Source: Bradyrhizobium sp. CCGUVB1N3
GTDB lineage: Bacteria > Pseudomonadota > Alphaproteobacteria > Rhizobiales > Xanthobacteraceae
NCBI RefSeq assembly: GCF_024199925.1
Contig: NZ_JANADR010000001.1
Span: forward strand, 3,472,001-3,536,000
Length of the DNA stretch: 64,000 bases
Reading direction: 5' to 3'
Each line of letters opens with the position of its first letter. The stretch's first letter is position 1. The translations under genes were made by a program, and so were the position numbers. Shown here one piece after another: positions 48,060 through 56,324 of the stretch. The notes under the pieces were generated by a model. That model saw only the letters and a list, made by a program, of their open reading frames with translations, was not told the origin of the DNA and ran no database searches.

Positions 48060-48269
48060 CTAACCCGGGCGATACGCTCCGGTGATGGGGTCACGCTTCA
48101 GCGTCTGGATTTCCCCCATGCGGGCGGCTTCGGCGACGCGCGACAGGCGCATCTCCTCCAGCTCCTGGTTGATCCGGACAGCGGTCTTGTAGGCCCAGCG
48201 GACCACGGCTAGCCCGCCCAGGACGCCCGCGAATGCAACGAACGGCGGCATCGGTCGATCCTTGTTCAA
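48060..48269 (-). CDS. Small hypothetical membrane-anchored protein
   Basis: A 69-residue protein with one hydrophobic segment (PPFVAFAGVLGGLAVVRWAY) followed by a charged helical part (INQELEEMRLSRVAEAAR) and a short tail, DPITGAYRPG. The start may be the Met at residue 1 or residue 7. Similar small proteins occur in Bradyrhizobium, but no function is known. Confidence 0.65.
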   Translation of the reverse strand: MNKDRPMPPFVAFAGVLGGLAVVRWAYKTAVRINQELEEMRLSRVAEAARMGEIQTLKRDPITGAYRPG

Positions 48270-48355
48270 TGCTCAGCCCCCACGCACATTCTCGCGCAGA
48301 CAGGCCCGCGCCGCAATTGGCTTGGTTCGGACCAAATGGCGCGGGCCCGCGGCTG

Positions 48356-49264
48356 CTAGAACCCGAATTTCGCCCAAATCGCCCGCGTTTCCAGCGCCGA
48401 AATCAGTTCATCCGGCAGCCCGACCGTCCCTTCCAGGGCCGAAAGCTGGCCAGCGCCGGGTGATTTGCGGCCAAACAAGCCCGCCAGCAGCCCGGTCGGC
48501 TGCGCGATCACGGGGGTGAGAACCTTCTCGCCATAGCGGGCACGAAGAGTTGAGCGGAGATCGCCGATCCCGTCGGCAAGGCCCAGCGAGATTGCAGTGT
48601 CACCCGCCCAATATTCGCCGGTGAACAGCGCGTCCTCGCCGCCCTTCAGGCGCGCGCCGCGGCTCTCCTTCACGAGTGCGATGAAGATCGCGTGGATGTC
48701 GCGCTGGAGCTTCTTCAGCCGCGCCACGTCATCGGGGTTTTCGGGCAGGAACGGATCGAGCATCGCCTTGTGCTCGCCGGCGGTATAGAGCCGCCGCTCG
48801 ATGCCGAGCCGCTTGATCGCCTCCTGGAAACCGAAGCTGCCGCCGACCACGCCGATCGAGCCGAGGATCGAGGAGGGATCGCAGAAGATCTCATCGCCCG
48901 CGCAGGCGATCATGTAGCCGCCGGAGGCAGCGACGTCCTCGACGAACACCAGCACCGGCAGCTTCTTCTCGGCCGCGAGCTGCTTGATGCGCAGATAGAT
49001 CTGGCGCGACTGCACCGGCGAGCCGCCGGGCGAGTTGATCACGAGCGCCACCGCCTTGGCATTGCGGAAGGAGAAGGCGCGCTCCAGCACCCGCGCCACG
49101 CCGGCGAGCGTCATGCCCGGCCGCAGTGGCGTCACCGCACCGATCACACCGGAGAGCCGCACCACCGGCACGACCGCGGCCCCGGGGCGAAAGCGCGCCG
49201 GAAGGTACTGAATGCATTTGTCGATCAGGCCGGACGTGCTGGGATCGTTCAATTGTTCGGCCAT
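48356..49264 (-). CDS. S49 family serine protease (SppA-like)
   Basis: A 302-residue protease of the signal peptide peptidase A type. The catalytic Ser is in ASGGYMIACAGDEIF and the general-base Lys in TAGEHKAMLDPF; the block INSPGGSPVQSRQIYLRI is also family-specific. It is the short, single-domain form. There is little sign of an N-terminal signal or membrane helix, so it may be cytosolic or peripherally bound. Likely role: degradation of membrane or exported peptides. Confidence 0.92.
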   Translation of the reverse strand: MAEQLNDPSTSGLIDKCIQYLPARFRPGAAVVPVVRLSGVIGAVTPLRPGMTLAGVARVLERAFSFRNAKAVALVINSPGGSPVQSRQIYLRIKQLAAEKKLPVLVFVEDVAASGGYMIACAGDEIFCDPSSILGSIGVVGGSFGFQEAIKRLGIERRLYTAGEHKAMLDPFLPENPDDVARLKKLQRDIHAIFIALVKESRGARLKGGEDALFTGEYWAGDTAISLGLADGIGDLRSTLRARYGEKVLTPVIAQPTGLLAGLFGRKSPGAGQLSALEGTVGLPDELISALETRAIWAKFGF

Positions 49265-49355
49265 GCCGTTACCTCGTCTTAACCATTTCTTATCACGCGA
49301 CTGTCATTGGAAGTGCCTGGAACGTGTTTTGCAAAGTCTCCGTGGGGAGGCTGCA

Positions 49356-49379
49356 ATGAAGCAGCGGAGAACAACATGA
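49356..49379 (+). CDS. Seven-codon leader ORF overlapping the next start
   Basis: GGGGAGG at 49344-49350 is followed five bases later by ATG AAG CAG CGG AGA ACA ACA TGA, encoding MKQRRTT. Its TGA overlaps the start of the 32-codon gene (ATGA at 49376-49379). The ribosome site is strong and the overlap suggests coupling, but so short a frame can arise by chance. Confidence 0.35.
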   Translation: MKQRRTT

Positions 49380-49474
49380 AGATCTATCTGCTGATCATGC
49401 TGATGGGCGCGCTGTTCACGGCGATTCGCTTCACCACAGCACAGGAACAGCAGTCGAACTCGCTTCCCCAGTAG
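49376..49474 (+). CDS. Small exported or membrane peptide (32 residues)
   Basis: A 32-residue frame, MKIYLLIMLMGALFTAIRFT followed by TAQEQQSNSLPQ. A hydrophobic stretch with a terminal Lys fits a signal or membrane anchor; GGAGA lies six bases upstream. It is absent from any family I know. The overlap with a seven-codon upstream frame, and a GGAAC-N17-CGTG element at 49319-49344, suggest a regulated small gene. Confidence 0.55.
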   Translation: MKIYLLIMLMGALFTAIRFTTAQEQQSNSLPQ

Positions 49475-49478
49475 ATCT

Positions 49479-50261
49479 TCAAGCTGTCGCCAGCGGCAGC
49501 ACCGCCCTCCCCGAAAGAACTTCCCGTAACTCTTTTTTAGGCACGCGCGACTCCTCGTTGAGCATCAGGCTTGGCAGGATACGCGTCGGCGCCCTGCCGC
49601 CTTTGATGGCGCGGACCAGCACGCGGATCGCAGGCTTTTCCGCGTCGCCATGAACCGGCAACACCGCGAGGCTTCCGAAGCCGCGTGACAGCGCTGTCAG
49701 CACGTCTGCTATCCCATCTGCGCGCCAGATCAAGGTCAGCACGCCACCTGATTTGAGAATGCGCCGTGCTGCATGCACCCAGGCATGCAGAGTCTCCTCC
49801 GTCGCGACATGGGCGACGTGACGCGCCTGGTCCGGCGAGCCGCGATGGCGCACGGCATCGTTGAAGGGCGGATTCATCAGGACCACGTCGATACTGTCAG
49901 GCGAAAGGCCGCTTGCCGCGAAGCTCTCCGCACCGGCCGTGACGTCGAGGACGATCGTCTCGGCTTCAATCGCATTCGCGGCCGCGTTGGCGCGTGCGAG
50001 GCTGCCAAGCTCCGCATCGATCTCGACCAGGGTCAGGCTGATCCCGGGGACGCGACGCGCCAGCGCCAGCCCCGCCGCGCCGACGCCAGCGCCGAAATCG
50101 ACCACGCGATCGCCTGCCTTGGCCGCGGTCGCCGCGGCCAGCAGGATCGCATCGTGACCGGCGCGGTGGCCGGACCGCTTCTGCATCAGCCGCAATTGCC
50201 CGTCCAGGAACGCGTCCTCGGTGAGGCCATCCTCCGTGACGCTTTGGGCGAGTTCAGTCAT
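49479..50261 (-). CDS. tRNA1(Val) (adenine-N6) methyltransferase-like protein (TrmN6/YfiC)
   Basis: A 260-residue SAM-dependent methyltransferase. The SAM-binding loop VVDFGAGVGAAGLAL and the base-flipping motif MNPPFND (NPPF) identify an adenine-N6 type enzyme; TrmN6 methylates A37 in tRNA1(Val). An N-terminal block, TEDAFLDGQLRLMQKRSGHRAGHDAILLA, matches the COG4123 family. Its first codons overlap the end of the DUF2007 gene, so it is probably cotranscribed. Substrate inferred from family. Confidence 0.87.
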   Translation of the reverse strand: MTELAQSVTEDGLTEDAFLDGQLRLMQKRSGHRAGHDAILLAAATAAKAGDRVVDFGAGVGAAGLALARRVPGISLTLVEIDAELGSLARANAAANAIEAETIVLDVTAGAESFAASGLSPDSIDVVLMNPPFNDAVRHRGSPDQARHVAHVATEETLHAWVHAARRILKSGGVLTLIWRADGIADVLTALSRGFGSLAVLPVHGDAEKPAIRVLVRAIKGGRAPTRILPSLMLNEESRVPKKELREVLSGRAVLPLATA

Positions 50262-50481
50262 CGCCGCGCAATTCGTGGCTCAGGCCGGCCTCGGTGAGGA
50301 GCTGCCGCGCCTCGCTGGCATCGTCCTCATGGACCAGGATCCGGCGCGGCAGGATCCCGAGCGACCCCTCGATGATGCTCATGTTCTGGTCCAGCACCAG
50401 ATGGTGGATATTGGCGCTGTCGAGCAGCGCGCCGATCGCCGACACCAGCACCATGTCGTTGGTCCGAACCAGTTCGCGCAA
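50254..50481 (-). CDS. DUF2007 domain-containing protein
   Basis: A 75-residue protein with the DUF2007 pattern: RELVRTNDMVLVSAIGALLDSANIHHLVLDQN and RILVHEDDASEARQLLTEAGL, similar to PII-uridylyltransferase-linked and peptide-binding signal proteins. The start is a TTG at 50481 with GGAGG upstream; a very long frame extending past it to 51615 is antisense to the prenyl synthase and is not real. The end overlaps the start of the methyltransferase gene by 8 bases. Confidence 0.82.
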   Translation of the reverse strand: MRELVRTNDMVLVSAIGALLDSANIHHLVLDQNMSIIEGSLGILPRRILVHEDDASEARQLLTEAGLSHELRGDD

Positions 50482-50610
50482 AACGAGCCTCCTGCCTGAC
50501 GCGGGGTGGGCGGAAATGTCAATGGTTCCGCGGCACTTGCCGCGTCCGCCCGCAGTTTCTATTGTCTTGTCGTCAGAATAGCCCTTCCCGGGCAAATATT
50601 GGAGACCGGC

Positions 50611-51618
50611 GTGGCCGTAATCGTACCTTTCGAAACTCCCGGCGCGTCGATCGAAGAGCTGGTTGCCCTTGTCGCCCCCGACATGGAGCGGGTCAATGCG
50701 ACCATCCTGTCGCGGACCGGCTCCGAGGTGACCATGATCCCGGAGGTCGCCAACCACCTGATCTCCTCCGGTGGCAAGCGCCTGCGGCCGATGCTGACCC
50801 TCGCCATGGCCAACCTCGCCGGCTACACCGGCGACGGCCATATCAAGCTCGCCGCTAGCGTCGAGTTCATGCATACCGCAACCCTGCTGCACGACGACGT
50901 CGTCGACGAGAGCGAGATGCGCCGCGGCAAATTGTCGGCGCGCATGCTCTGGGGCAACGAGGCGAGCGTGCTGGTCGGCGACTTCCTGCTCGGACAAGCC
51001 TTCCGCATGATGGTCGAGGTCGGCTCGCTGCGGGCGCTCGACATCCTCTCGGCAGCGGCTGCGACCATCGCCGAGGGCGAGGTGATGCAGCTTGCGGCCG
51101 CCAAAAATACCGCGACCACCGAGGACGAATATCTCGCCGTGATCCGCGCCAAGACCGCAGAATTGTTCGCGGCCGCCTGCGAGGTCGGGCCGGTGCTCGC
51201 CAACCGTCCGAAGGCCGAGCAGACCGCCTGCCGCTCGGTCGGCATGAATCTTGGCATCGCCTTCCAGCTCGTCGACGACGTGCTCGATTATGGCGGCAAG
51301 AGCGCCAAGCTCGGCAAGAACACCGGCGACGATTTCCGCGAAGGCAAGATCACGCTGCCCGTGGTGCTCGCCTTCCGCCGCGGCAACGACACCGAGCGCG
51401 CCTTCTGGATACGGGCGCTGGAGCGCGGCGAGATCGGCGATTCCGACCTTGATCACGCCATCGGGCTGATGAACAAGCACCGTGCGCTCGAGGACACGCT
51501 GAGCCGCGCCCAGCACTACGGCGCCATGGCCGTCGATGCACTGGCGCTGTTCCCGTCCTCGCCGATGAAGAGCGCGCTGGAGCAGGTCGTGGCGTTCTGC
51601 CTCGCACGGTCGCACTAG
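50611..51618 (+). CDS. ispB: Polyprenyl (octaprenyl/decaprenyl) diphosphate synthase
   Basis: Long-chain trans-prenyltransferase of 335 residues that makes the side chain of ubiquinone. Both Asp-rich motifs are present: LLHDDVVDE and QLVDDVLDY, binding Mg-diphosphate, plus SGGKRLRPMLTL. The start is GTG 50611 with GGAGA just upstream; the earlier frame is not supported. Divergent from the DUF2007 gene; followed at 15 bases by a LysE-family exporter. Chain length cannot be read with certainty, but C50 is usual in this group. Confidence 0.93.
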   Translation: MAVIVPFETPGASIEELVALVAPDMERVNATILSRTGSEVTMIPEVANHLISSGGKRLRPMLTLAMANLAGYTGDGHIKLAASVEFMHTATLLHDDVVDESEMRRGKLSARMLWGNEASVLVGDFLLGQAFRMMVEVGSLRALDILSAAAATIAEGEVMQLAAAKNTATTEDEYLAVIRAKTAELFAAACEVGPVLANRPKAEQTACRSVGMNLGIAFQLVDDVLDYGGKSAKLGKNTGDDFREGKITLPVVLAFRRGNDTERAFWIRALERGEIGDSDLDHAIGLMNKHRALEDTLSRAQHYGAMAVDALALFPSSPMKSALEQVVAFCLARSH

Positions 51619-51632
51619 CGGCCTCCGCGCAA

Positions 51633-52265
51633 ATGGTCGACGCGAATTTCTGGCTGTTCCTCGCCGCCGCCCTCGTCATTGCGCTCGTCCCCGGTCCCGG
51701 CATCTTCTACGTCGCGGCGCGGACCTTGTCGGAAGGTCGGGCAAGCGGTTTCGCCTCGACCGCGGGCACGGCACTGGGCGGCATGGTCCATGTGGTCGCG
51801 GGCAGCCTCGGCATCTCGGCCATCATCCTTGCGAGCGCCGAGCTCTTCGCCGCCGTGAAGTTCGCAGGCGCGCTGTATCTGGTCTGGCTCGGCATCCGCA
51901 CCTTTCGTGGCGCCGGTCGGACGCTTTCGCTCGAGAACGAGCCCGTCCGCGACAAGCGCGCCTTCCGCGACGGCGCGCTGGTCGAGGCGCTGAACCCGAA
52001 GACCGCGGCGTTCTTCCTGGCCTTCATCCCTCAGTTTCTCGATCCGTCCGCCGCCAGCCCAACGCTGCAATTCATCCTGCTCGGCGCAATCTCGGTGACG
52101 CTGAACACGCTCGCCGATGTCGTCGTCGTGCTGATGGCCTCCCTCACGCGCGCGCAACTGATCGGCCGGCCGCGTCTCATGCAGCGCCTCACCCAGGGCT
52201 CCGGTGTTTTCATCGCAGGTCTCGGCCTTTCGCTGGCGCTGGTGCGGCGGCCGGTGCAAAGCTAG
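51633..52265 (+). CDS. LysE/RhtB family amino-acid exporter
   Basis: A 210-residue inner-membrane exporter with six hydrophobic segments. The N-terminal LVPGPGIFYVAARTLSEGRASG is the family signature, followed by GALYLVWLGIRTFRGA and ALNPKTAAFFLAFIPQF. It probably exports an amino acid or homoserine lactone-like compound, but the substrate is not determined. It sits directly after ispB on the same strand. Confidence 0.9.
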   Translation: MVDANFWLFLAAALVIALVPGPGIFYVAARTLSEGRASGFASTAGTALGGMVHVVAGSLGISAIILASAELFAAVKFAGALYLVWLGIRTFRGAGRTLSLENEPVRDKRAFRDGALVEALNPKTAAFFLAFIPQFLDPSAASPTLQFILLGAISVTLNTLADVVVVLMASLTRAQLIGRPRLMQRLTQGSGVFIAGLGLSLALVRRPVQS

Positions 52266-52284
52266 CGAGCCGCAGGATCGTGGC

Positions 52285-53163
52285 ATGATGCTCGCCCCGA
52301 AAAGTCGCTTCTACGAGTCGCATGGCCTGCGGCTGCACTATGCCGACTGGGGCAATGAGGGTGCGCCGGTCATCATCCTGGTCCATGGCGGCCGCGATCA
52401 TTGCCGGAGCTGGGATGTCATCGCCCGCGCGTTGCAGCCGCATTTTCACGTTCTCGTACCCGACCTTCGCGGCCACGGCGATTCCGACTGGACCAAAGGC
52501 GGCAGCTACGCGCTAACCGAGTATGTGTACGATCTGACGCAGCTCGTCCGCGCCATCGCGGCACCAGAGGTGATCCTCGTCGGCCATTCGATGGGCGGCA
52601 TGGTGAGCCTGATCTATGCGGGATCGTTTCCGGAGCAGGTATCAGCGCTGGTGGTTCTCGACGGCGTGACCGTCCTGCCGGATGCGCAAAAGGCCCCCAC
52701 GCAGGAGCGCATCACCAAATGGGTCGGCCAGCTCGACAAACTGCATGACCGCGCGACCCGTTCCTATCGCACGATCGAGGACGCGGCGGCGCAGATGAGG
52801 ACCTACAACAAGCGCCTGTCCCGCGAACTGGCGCTGCACCTTGCAACGCACGGGGTGCGGCAAAACGAGGATGGCACCTATCGCTGGAAGTTCGATCCCT
52901 ACCAGCGCGTCACTGCGCCGCAGCGGTTATGGCCGGACGATCACGTCGCACTCTGGGCACGCATCGCTTGCCCGACGCTGCTCCTGAATGCCGACGAAAG
53001 CTTCCTCGCCGGCTCCAGGGCGGCAGGCCTGGAGCGCTACTTCCAGAAGGCGCGCGTCGAAATGGTCTCCGGCGCGGGACACTGGCTGCATCACGACCGG
53101 CCGCACGAAGTGCTCGGCGCGATCGAGCGGTTTCTCGGGGTTGCCGAGGACAGTGCGGACTAG
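52285..53163 (+). CDS. Alpha/beta-fold hydrolase
   Basis: A 292-residue hydrolase. The nucleophile elbow GHSMGGM carries the catalytic Ser; LVHGGRDHCRSW is the oxyanion-hole region, and the His is in SGAGHWLHHDRP. It resembles haloalkane dehalogenase/epoxide hydrolase-like esterases with a helical lid near KLHDRATRSYRT. Start ATG 52285 is preceded by AGGA. Substrate unknown. It is convergent with ispE across a palindrome. Confidence 0.88.
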   Translation: MMLAPKSRFYESHGLRLHYADWGNEGAPVIILVHGGRDHCRSWDVIARALQPHFHVLVPDLRGHGDSDWTKGGSYALTEYVYDLTQLVRAIAAPEVILVGHSMGGMVSLIYAGSFPEQVSALVVLDGVTVLPDAQKAPTQERITKWVGQLDKLHDRATRSYRTIEDAAAQMRTYNKRLSRELALHLATHGVRQNEDGTYRWKFDPYQRVTAPQRLWPDDHVALWARIACPTLLLNADESFLAGSRAAGLERYFQKARVEMVSGAGHWLHHDRPHEVLGAIERFLGVAEDSAD

Positions 53164-53172
53164 CTCCGCCGC

Positions 53173-53263
53173 CGTAGGTGGGCAAAGCGAAGCGTGCCCA
53201 CCATTTCTATCGCGCGGCTTGGATGTATGGTGGGCACGGCGCTGTCGCGCCTTTGCCCACGGC
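53173..53263. repeat. Dispersed palindrome family A, copy 4
   Basis: CGTAGG-TGGGCAAAGCGAAGCGTGCCCACC and GGTGGGCACGGCGCTGTCGCGCCTTTGCCCAC. The left arm has lost one G relative to the other copies, and the outermost right arm is degenerate. It lies between convergent genes. Confidence 0.85.
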
Positions 53264-53271
53264 GGTTGTGC

Positions 53272-54156
53272 CTAACTCAACGTCCCCGCATGCACCCACC
53301 AGCCGGGGTGCTCGCTCCGGATCGTCTCGGCTGCGGCATGCGCCTCGGCCGGTCCGCCGAAGATCGCAAAGCAGGTCGCGCCCGAACCCGACATGCGGGC
53401 GAGCTTGACGCCGGCGCAGGCGCGCAAGGCGTCGAGCACGTCGCCGATCACGGGCTCGATGCGCATTGCGGGGGCTTCGAGATCGTTGGCAACGGTCGAA
53501 AGCACGTCGACCCAGTCGTCGGTCGAGGCGCCCTCCTCCGGCCAGGCCGGCGCTTCGAGGACGTCGGTGGCGCCGACCAGCAGTTCGCCGTTGCGCAAGC
53601 CCAGCGCCTGGAACACGTCCTTGGTCGCCACCGGCACGCGCGGGTTCACCATCACGCTGGGCATGCTCGGCAGCTTCAGCGGCAGGAGCTGCTCGCCGAC
53701 GCCGGTCATGTCGCAGGCGCGCGAGAGCAGGCACACGGGCACGTCGGCGCCGGTCGCGAGCGCGACCTCCTGCAAACGGGGATCGTCGAGCGACAGATTG
53801 TTGAGGCGCGCGAGCAGCCGCAAGGCTGCCGCAGCATCCGCCGAGCCGCCGCCGATACCGGCTGCAACGGGAAGCACCTTGTCGAGCGCGAAGGCGCCGA
53901 GCCTCAGGTTCGGCACGGCCTCAGTGAGAAGCCTTGCCGCCTTGAGCACGAGATTGTCGGCGGTGTCGCCGCAGGCTGCAGCCAACGGGCCCGTGGTGGT
54001 GAGCTTCAGCTCGCTTCCGGGCTCGAGCGTGAGACGATCGGCACAATCGGCGAATGCGACCACGCTTTCGAGATCATGATAGCCGTCGGTGCGACGGCCG
54101 ACGACGCGAAGGCTCAAATTGACCTTCGCCCGCCCTTCTTCAATCAACGCCGGCAT
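53272..54156 (-). CDS. ispE: 4-(cytidine 5'-diphospho)-2-C-methyl-D-erythritol kinase
   Basis: MEP-pathway kinase that phosphorylates CDP-methylerythritol at the 2-position, on the way to isopentenyl diphosphate. The 294-residue GHMP kinase has the glycine-rich ATP loop VAAGIGGGSADAAAALRLL, the N-terminal GRAKVNLSLRVVGRRTDGYH with the catalytic Lys and Asp, and the C-terminal motif 3 MSGSGATCFAIF. Its isoprenoid products supply the prenyl synthase at 50611. Confidence 0.96.
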   Translation of the reverse strand: MPALIEEGRAKVNLSLRVVGRRTDGYHDLESVVAFADCADRLTLEPGSELKLTTTGPLAAACGDTADNLVLKAARLLTEAVPNLRLGAFALDKVLPVAAGIGGGSADAAAALRLLARLNNLSLDDPRLQEVALATGADVPVCLLSRACDMTGVGEQLLPLKLPSMPSVMVNPRVPVATKDVFQALGLRNGELLVGATDVLEAPAWPEEGASTDDWVDVLSTVANDLEAPAMRIEPVIGDVLDALRACAGVKLARMSGSGATCFAIFGGPAEAHAAAETIRSEHPGWWVHAGTLS

Positions 54157-54182
54157 CGGCGACCAACCCCCAAACTCTTATT

Positions 54183-54257
54183 TGCGCATGATCTCCGCGC
54201 AAACGCTACGCGTTTGTCGCGAGGGAAAACCGCTGCACACTTTTCCGGATCATGCGT
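54183..54257. repeat. Small intergenic palindrome (GCGCATGATC..GATCATGCG type)
   Basis: TGCGCATGATCTCCGCGCAAACGC is followed by GGAAAACCGCTGCACACTTTTCCGGATCATGCG. The ends are complementary and a second stem is formed by GGAAAA and TTTTCC. It occurs widely in rhizobial genomes as I remember it. It separates ispE from the TPR gene. Confidence 0.65.
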
Positions 54258-54264
54258 GCCCCGA

Positions 54265-56061
54265 TCAACCGCCCTTGCCGTCGTCCTTCTTCTTCTCCGC
54301 CTGCGCGGCCGAAGAATTCGAATTGTCGTCGGTGAGACCGTTGGCGATCTTGGCCTCGATCTTCGGCAGATCGTCCGGTTCGGGCTTCAGATCGCGCGCA
54401 TGCGACCACTGGAATTTGGCTTCCAGCGTGCGGCCGATGCGCCAATAGGCGTCGCCGAGATGGTCGTTGATGGTGGGATCCTCGGGCTTCAGGTCGATCG
54501 CACGCTCGAGGTTCTTCACCGCCTCCTCGTAATTGCCGATGCGGTAATAGGCCCAGCCGAGCGAGTCGACGATGTAGCCGTCGTCGGGCCGCTGCTCGAC
54601 GGCGCGCTTGATCATCTTCATGCCGTCGTCGAGATTGACGCCCTGGTCGATCCAGGAATAGCCGAGATAGTTGAGGACATGCGGCTGGTCGGGCTGGAGC
54701 TCGAGCGCCTTCTTCATGTCGGCTTCCGCCTTGCCCCACTGCTTGGAGCGCTCCTCGCAGATGCCGCGATAGTAGTACCAGACGCTGTTGGGTTTGTCGG
54801 CGCCGGCAGGCAGCACATCGATGCCCTGCGAATAGGTCGCGCCGCAATCACCGAACTTCTTGCGGCCGCGCTCGATATTGCCGAGCGCCATGATGGCTTC
54901 GAGATCCTTCGGGTCTTCCAGAACCACGGATTTCAGGATCTTGATCGCCTCGTCGGTCTTGTCGGCGGAGTCGAGATCGACCGCGAGCTGGATCTGCGCA
55001 TTGCGCTTCAACGGCGAGTTCGCCGGCACGCGCTCATAGACCTTGATCGCCATCTGCGGCCGCTTCACCGATTCATAGAGGTCGGCGAGCGACAGCAGCG
55101 CGAGCGGATGGGTCGGCTGAAGGTAGAGCGCGAGCTGGAGATAGACCAGCGCGAGATCCTCGCCGCCGCGGCGGGTCAGCGTGGCGCCGATGCCGTAGAG
55201 CGCTTCGGCCGCACCTCCTTGCGCGGAATCGATCAGCGGCGGCATCTTCTTGCCGGCGCGGGTCTCGCGCAGGCCGTCCTGGATCAGCGGATGGCGGGCG
55301 AGCTTCTTGTCGAAGGCCTCGTAGACCGTAGTCGCGGCGGCCGCATCCTTATTGCGCGACAGCCAGCGCGCATAGGCTTCGGTAATGCGCAGCATGGAAT
55401 CGTCGAGCTTGTAGGCGCGCTCGAAGCGGGTTCCGGCGTCCTTCTCCTTGCCGGCGAGTTCGAGGATCATGCCCGCATGGAGGTCCTTGAACAGCGGATA
55501 CCATTCCGGGCCGGTCAGCTTGTCGATGCTGGCGACGGCGGCCTTCGAGTCGCCCGCGCCATAGGCGGCCCAGCCGGACAACAACGTCGCGACCAGATCG
55601 GTGATCGGCCCGCGGATCGACTGGTTGATGTTGCTCTGGGCGGTCGCATATTTCTTCATCTTCAGGTCGTGCACGCCGACCACGAGGCGCGCCACGCGGT
55701 TCGACTTGTCGATGGTCAGGATGCGCTCGGCGAGCTTGACGGCTTCGTCGATGTCGCCATCCGCGACGGAGGAGATGAAGGCGCGGTCGAGCAACTCGTT
55801 GTTCTTGGGATCGGTGCGCAGCGCCGAGCGGTAGAAGGCGGCCGCGGACGAGGCGTCGCGTTCGACGCTGGCGTGGCGCGCGGCGAGATAGCTGCCCGCG
55901 CCGGTGAGCGACTTCAAATCATTCCGGGTCGGAAACTGTATCGCCGTGTCGGCCGGATGATCCGGCGTCTGCGCCAGCACCACCCCGGGTACTGCCACGA
56001 TCGCAGAACCGGCAAGGGCGATGGCAGCAGCAGTCCAGCGGTTGAAACGATTTGAAAACAT
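54265..56061 (-). CDS. Tetratricopeptide repeat exported protein
   Basis: A 598-residue protein. From ATG 56061 a signal peptide runs to about residue 30. The rest is a chain of 34-residue helix pairs of TPR type, for example YRSALRTDPKNNELLDRAF and ERAIDLKPEDPTINDHLGDAYWRIG. A short Lys-rich tail ends the protein. No lipobox is evident. The TPR array suggests a scaffold for outer-envelope complex assembly, but no partner is visible. Confidence 0.87.
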   Translation of the reverse strand: MFSNRFNRWTAAAIALAGSAIVAVPGVVLAQTPDHPADTAIQFPTRNDLKSLTGAGSYLAARHASVERDASSAAAFYRSALRTDPKNNELLDRAFISSVADGDIDEAVKLAERILTIDKSNRVARLVVGVHDLKMKKYATAQSNINQSIRGPITDLVATLLSGWAAYGAGDSKAAVASIDKLTGPEWYPLFKDLHAGMILELAGKEKDAGTRFERAYKLDDSMLRITEAYARWLSRNKDAAAATTVYEAFDKKLARHPLIQDGLRETRAGKKMPPLIDSAQGGAAEALYGIGATLTRRGGEDLALVYLQLALYLQPTHPLALLSLADLYESVKRPQMAIKVYERVPANSPLKRNAQIQLAVDLDSADKTDEAIKILKSVVLEDPKDLEAIMALGNIERGRKKFGDCGATYSQGIDVLPAGADKPNSVWYYYRGICEERSKQWGKAEADMKKALELQPDQPHVLNYLGYSWIDQGVNLDDGMKMIKRAVEQRPDDGYIVDSLGWAYYRIGNYEEAVKNLERAIDLKPEDPTINDHLGDAYWRIGRTLEAKFQWSHARDLKPEPDDLPKIEAKIANGLTDDNSNSSAAQAEKKKDDGKGG

Positions 56062-56324
56062 CAGGGCTCGCCTTAAGTTTGGAAAGTCGGGGTCGTCTCG
56101 CTTGCAAACGCGACCGGTGGCATCGGGACCCGGAACCGTCATGGCGGGGAACAATGCCGCTTTTGGCGCCCAATCGCAAGGATTCGGCGGGGTTTTAGGA
56201 AGCCGATTCGGCGTTCGCCCCTTACCGGCCCGTCCGCACGCTTTTACTATGGCCTTATCGTGGCCGCGGACGGTGATCCGCGGTCACCGCCCCTCACGCA
56301 ATCGTGCGGCAGTTTGCCCGAATC

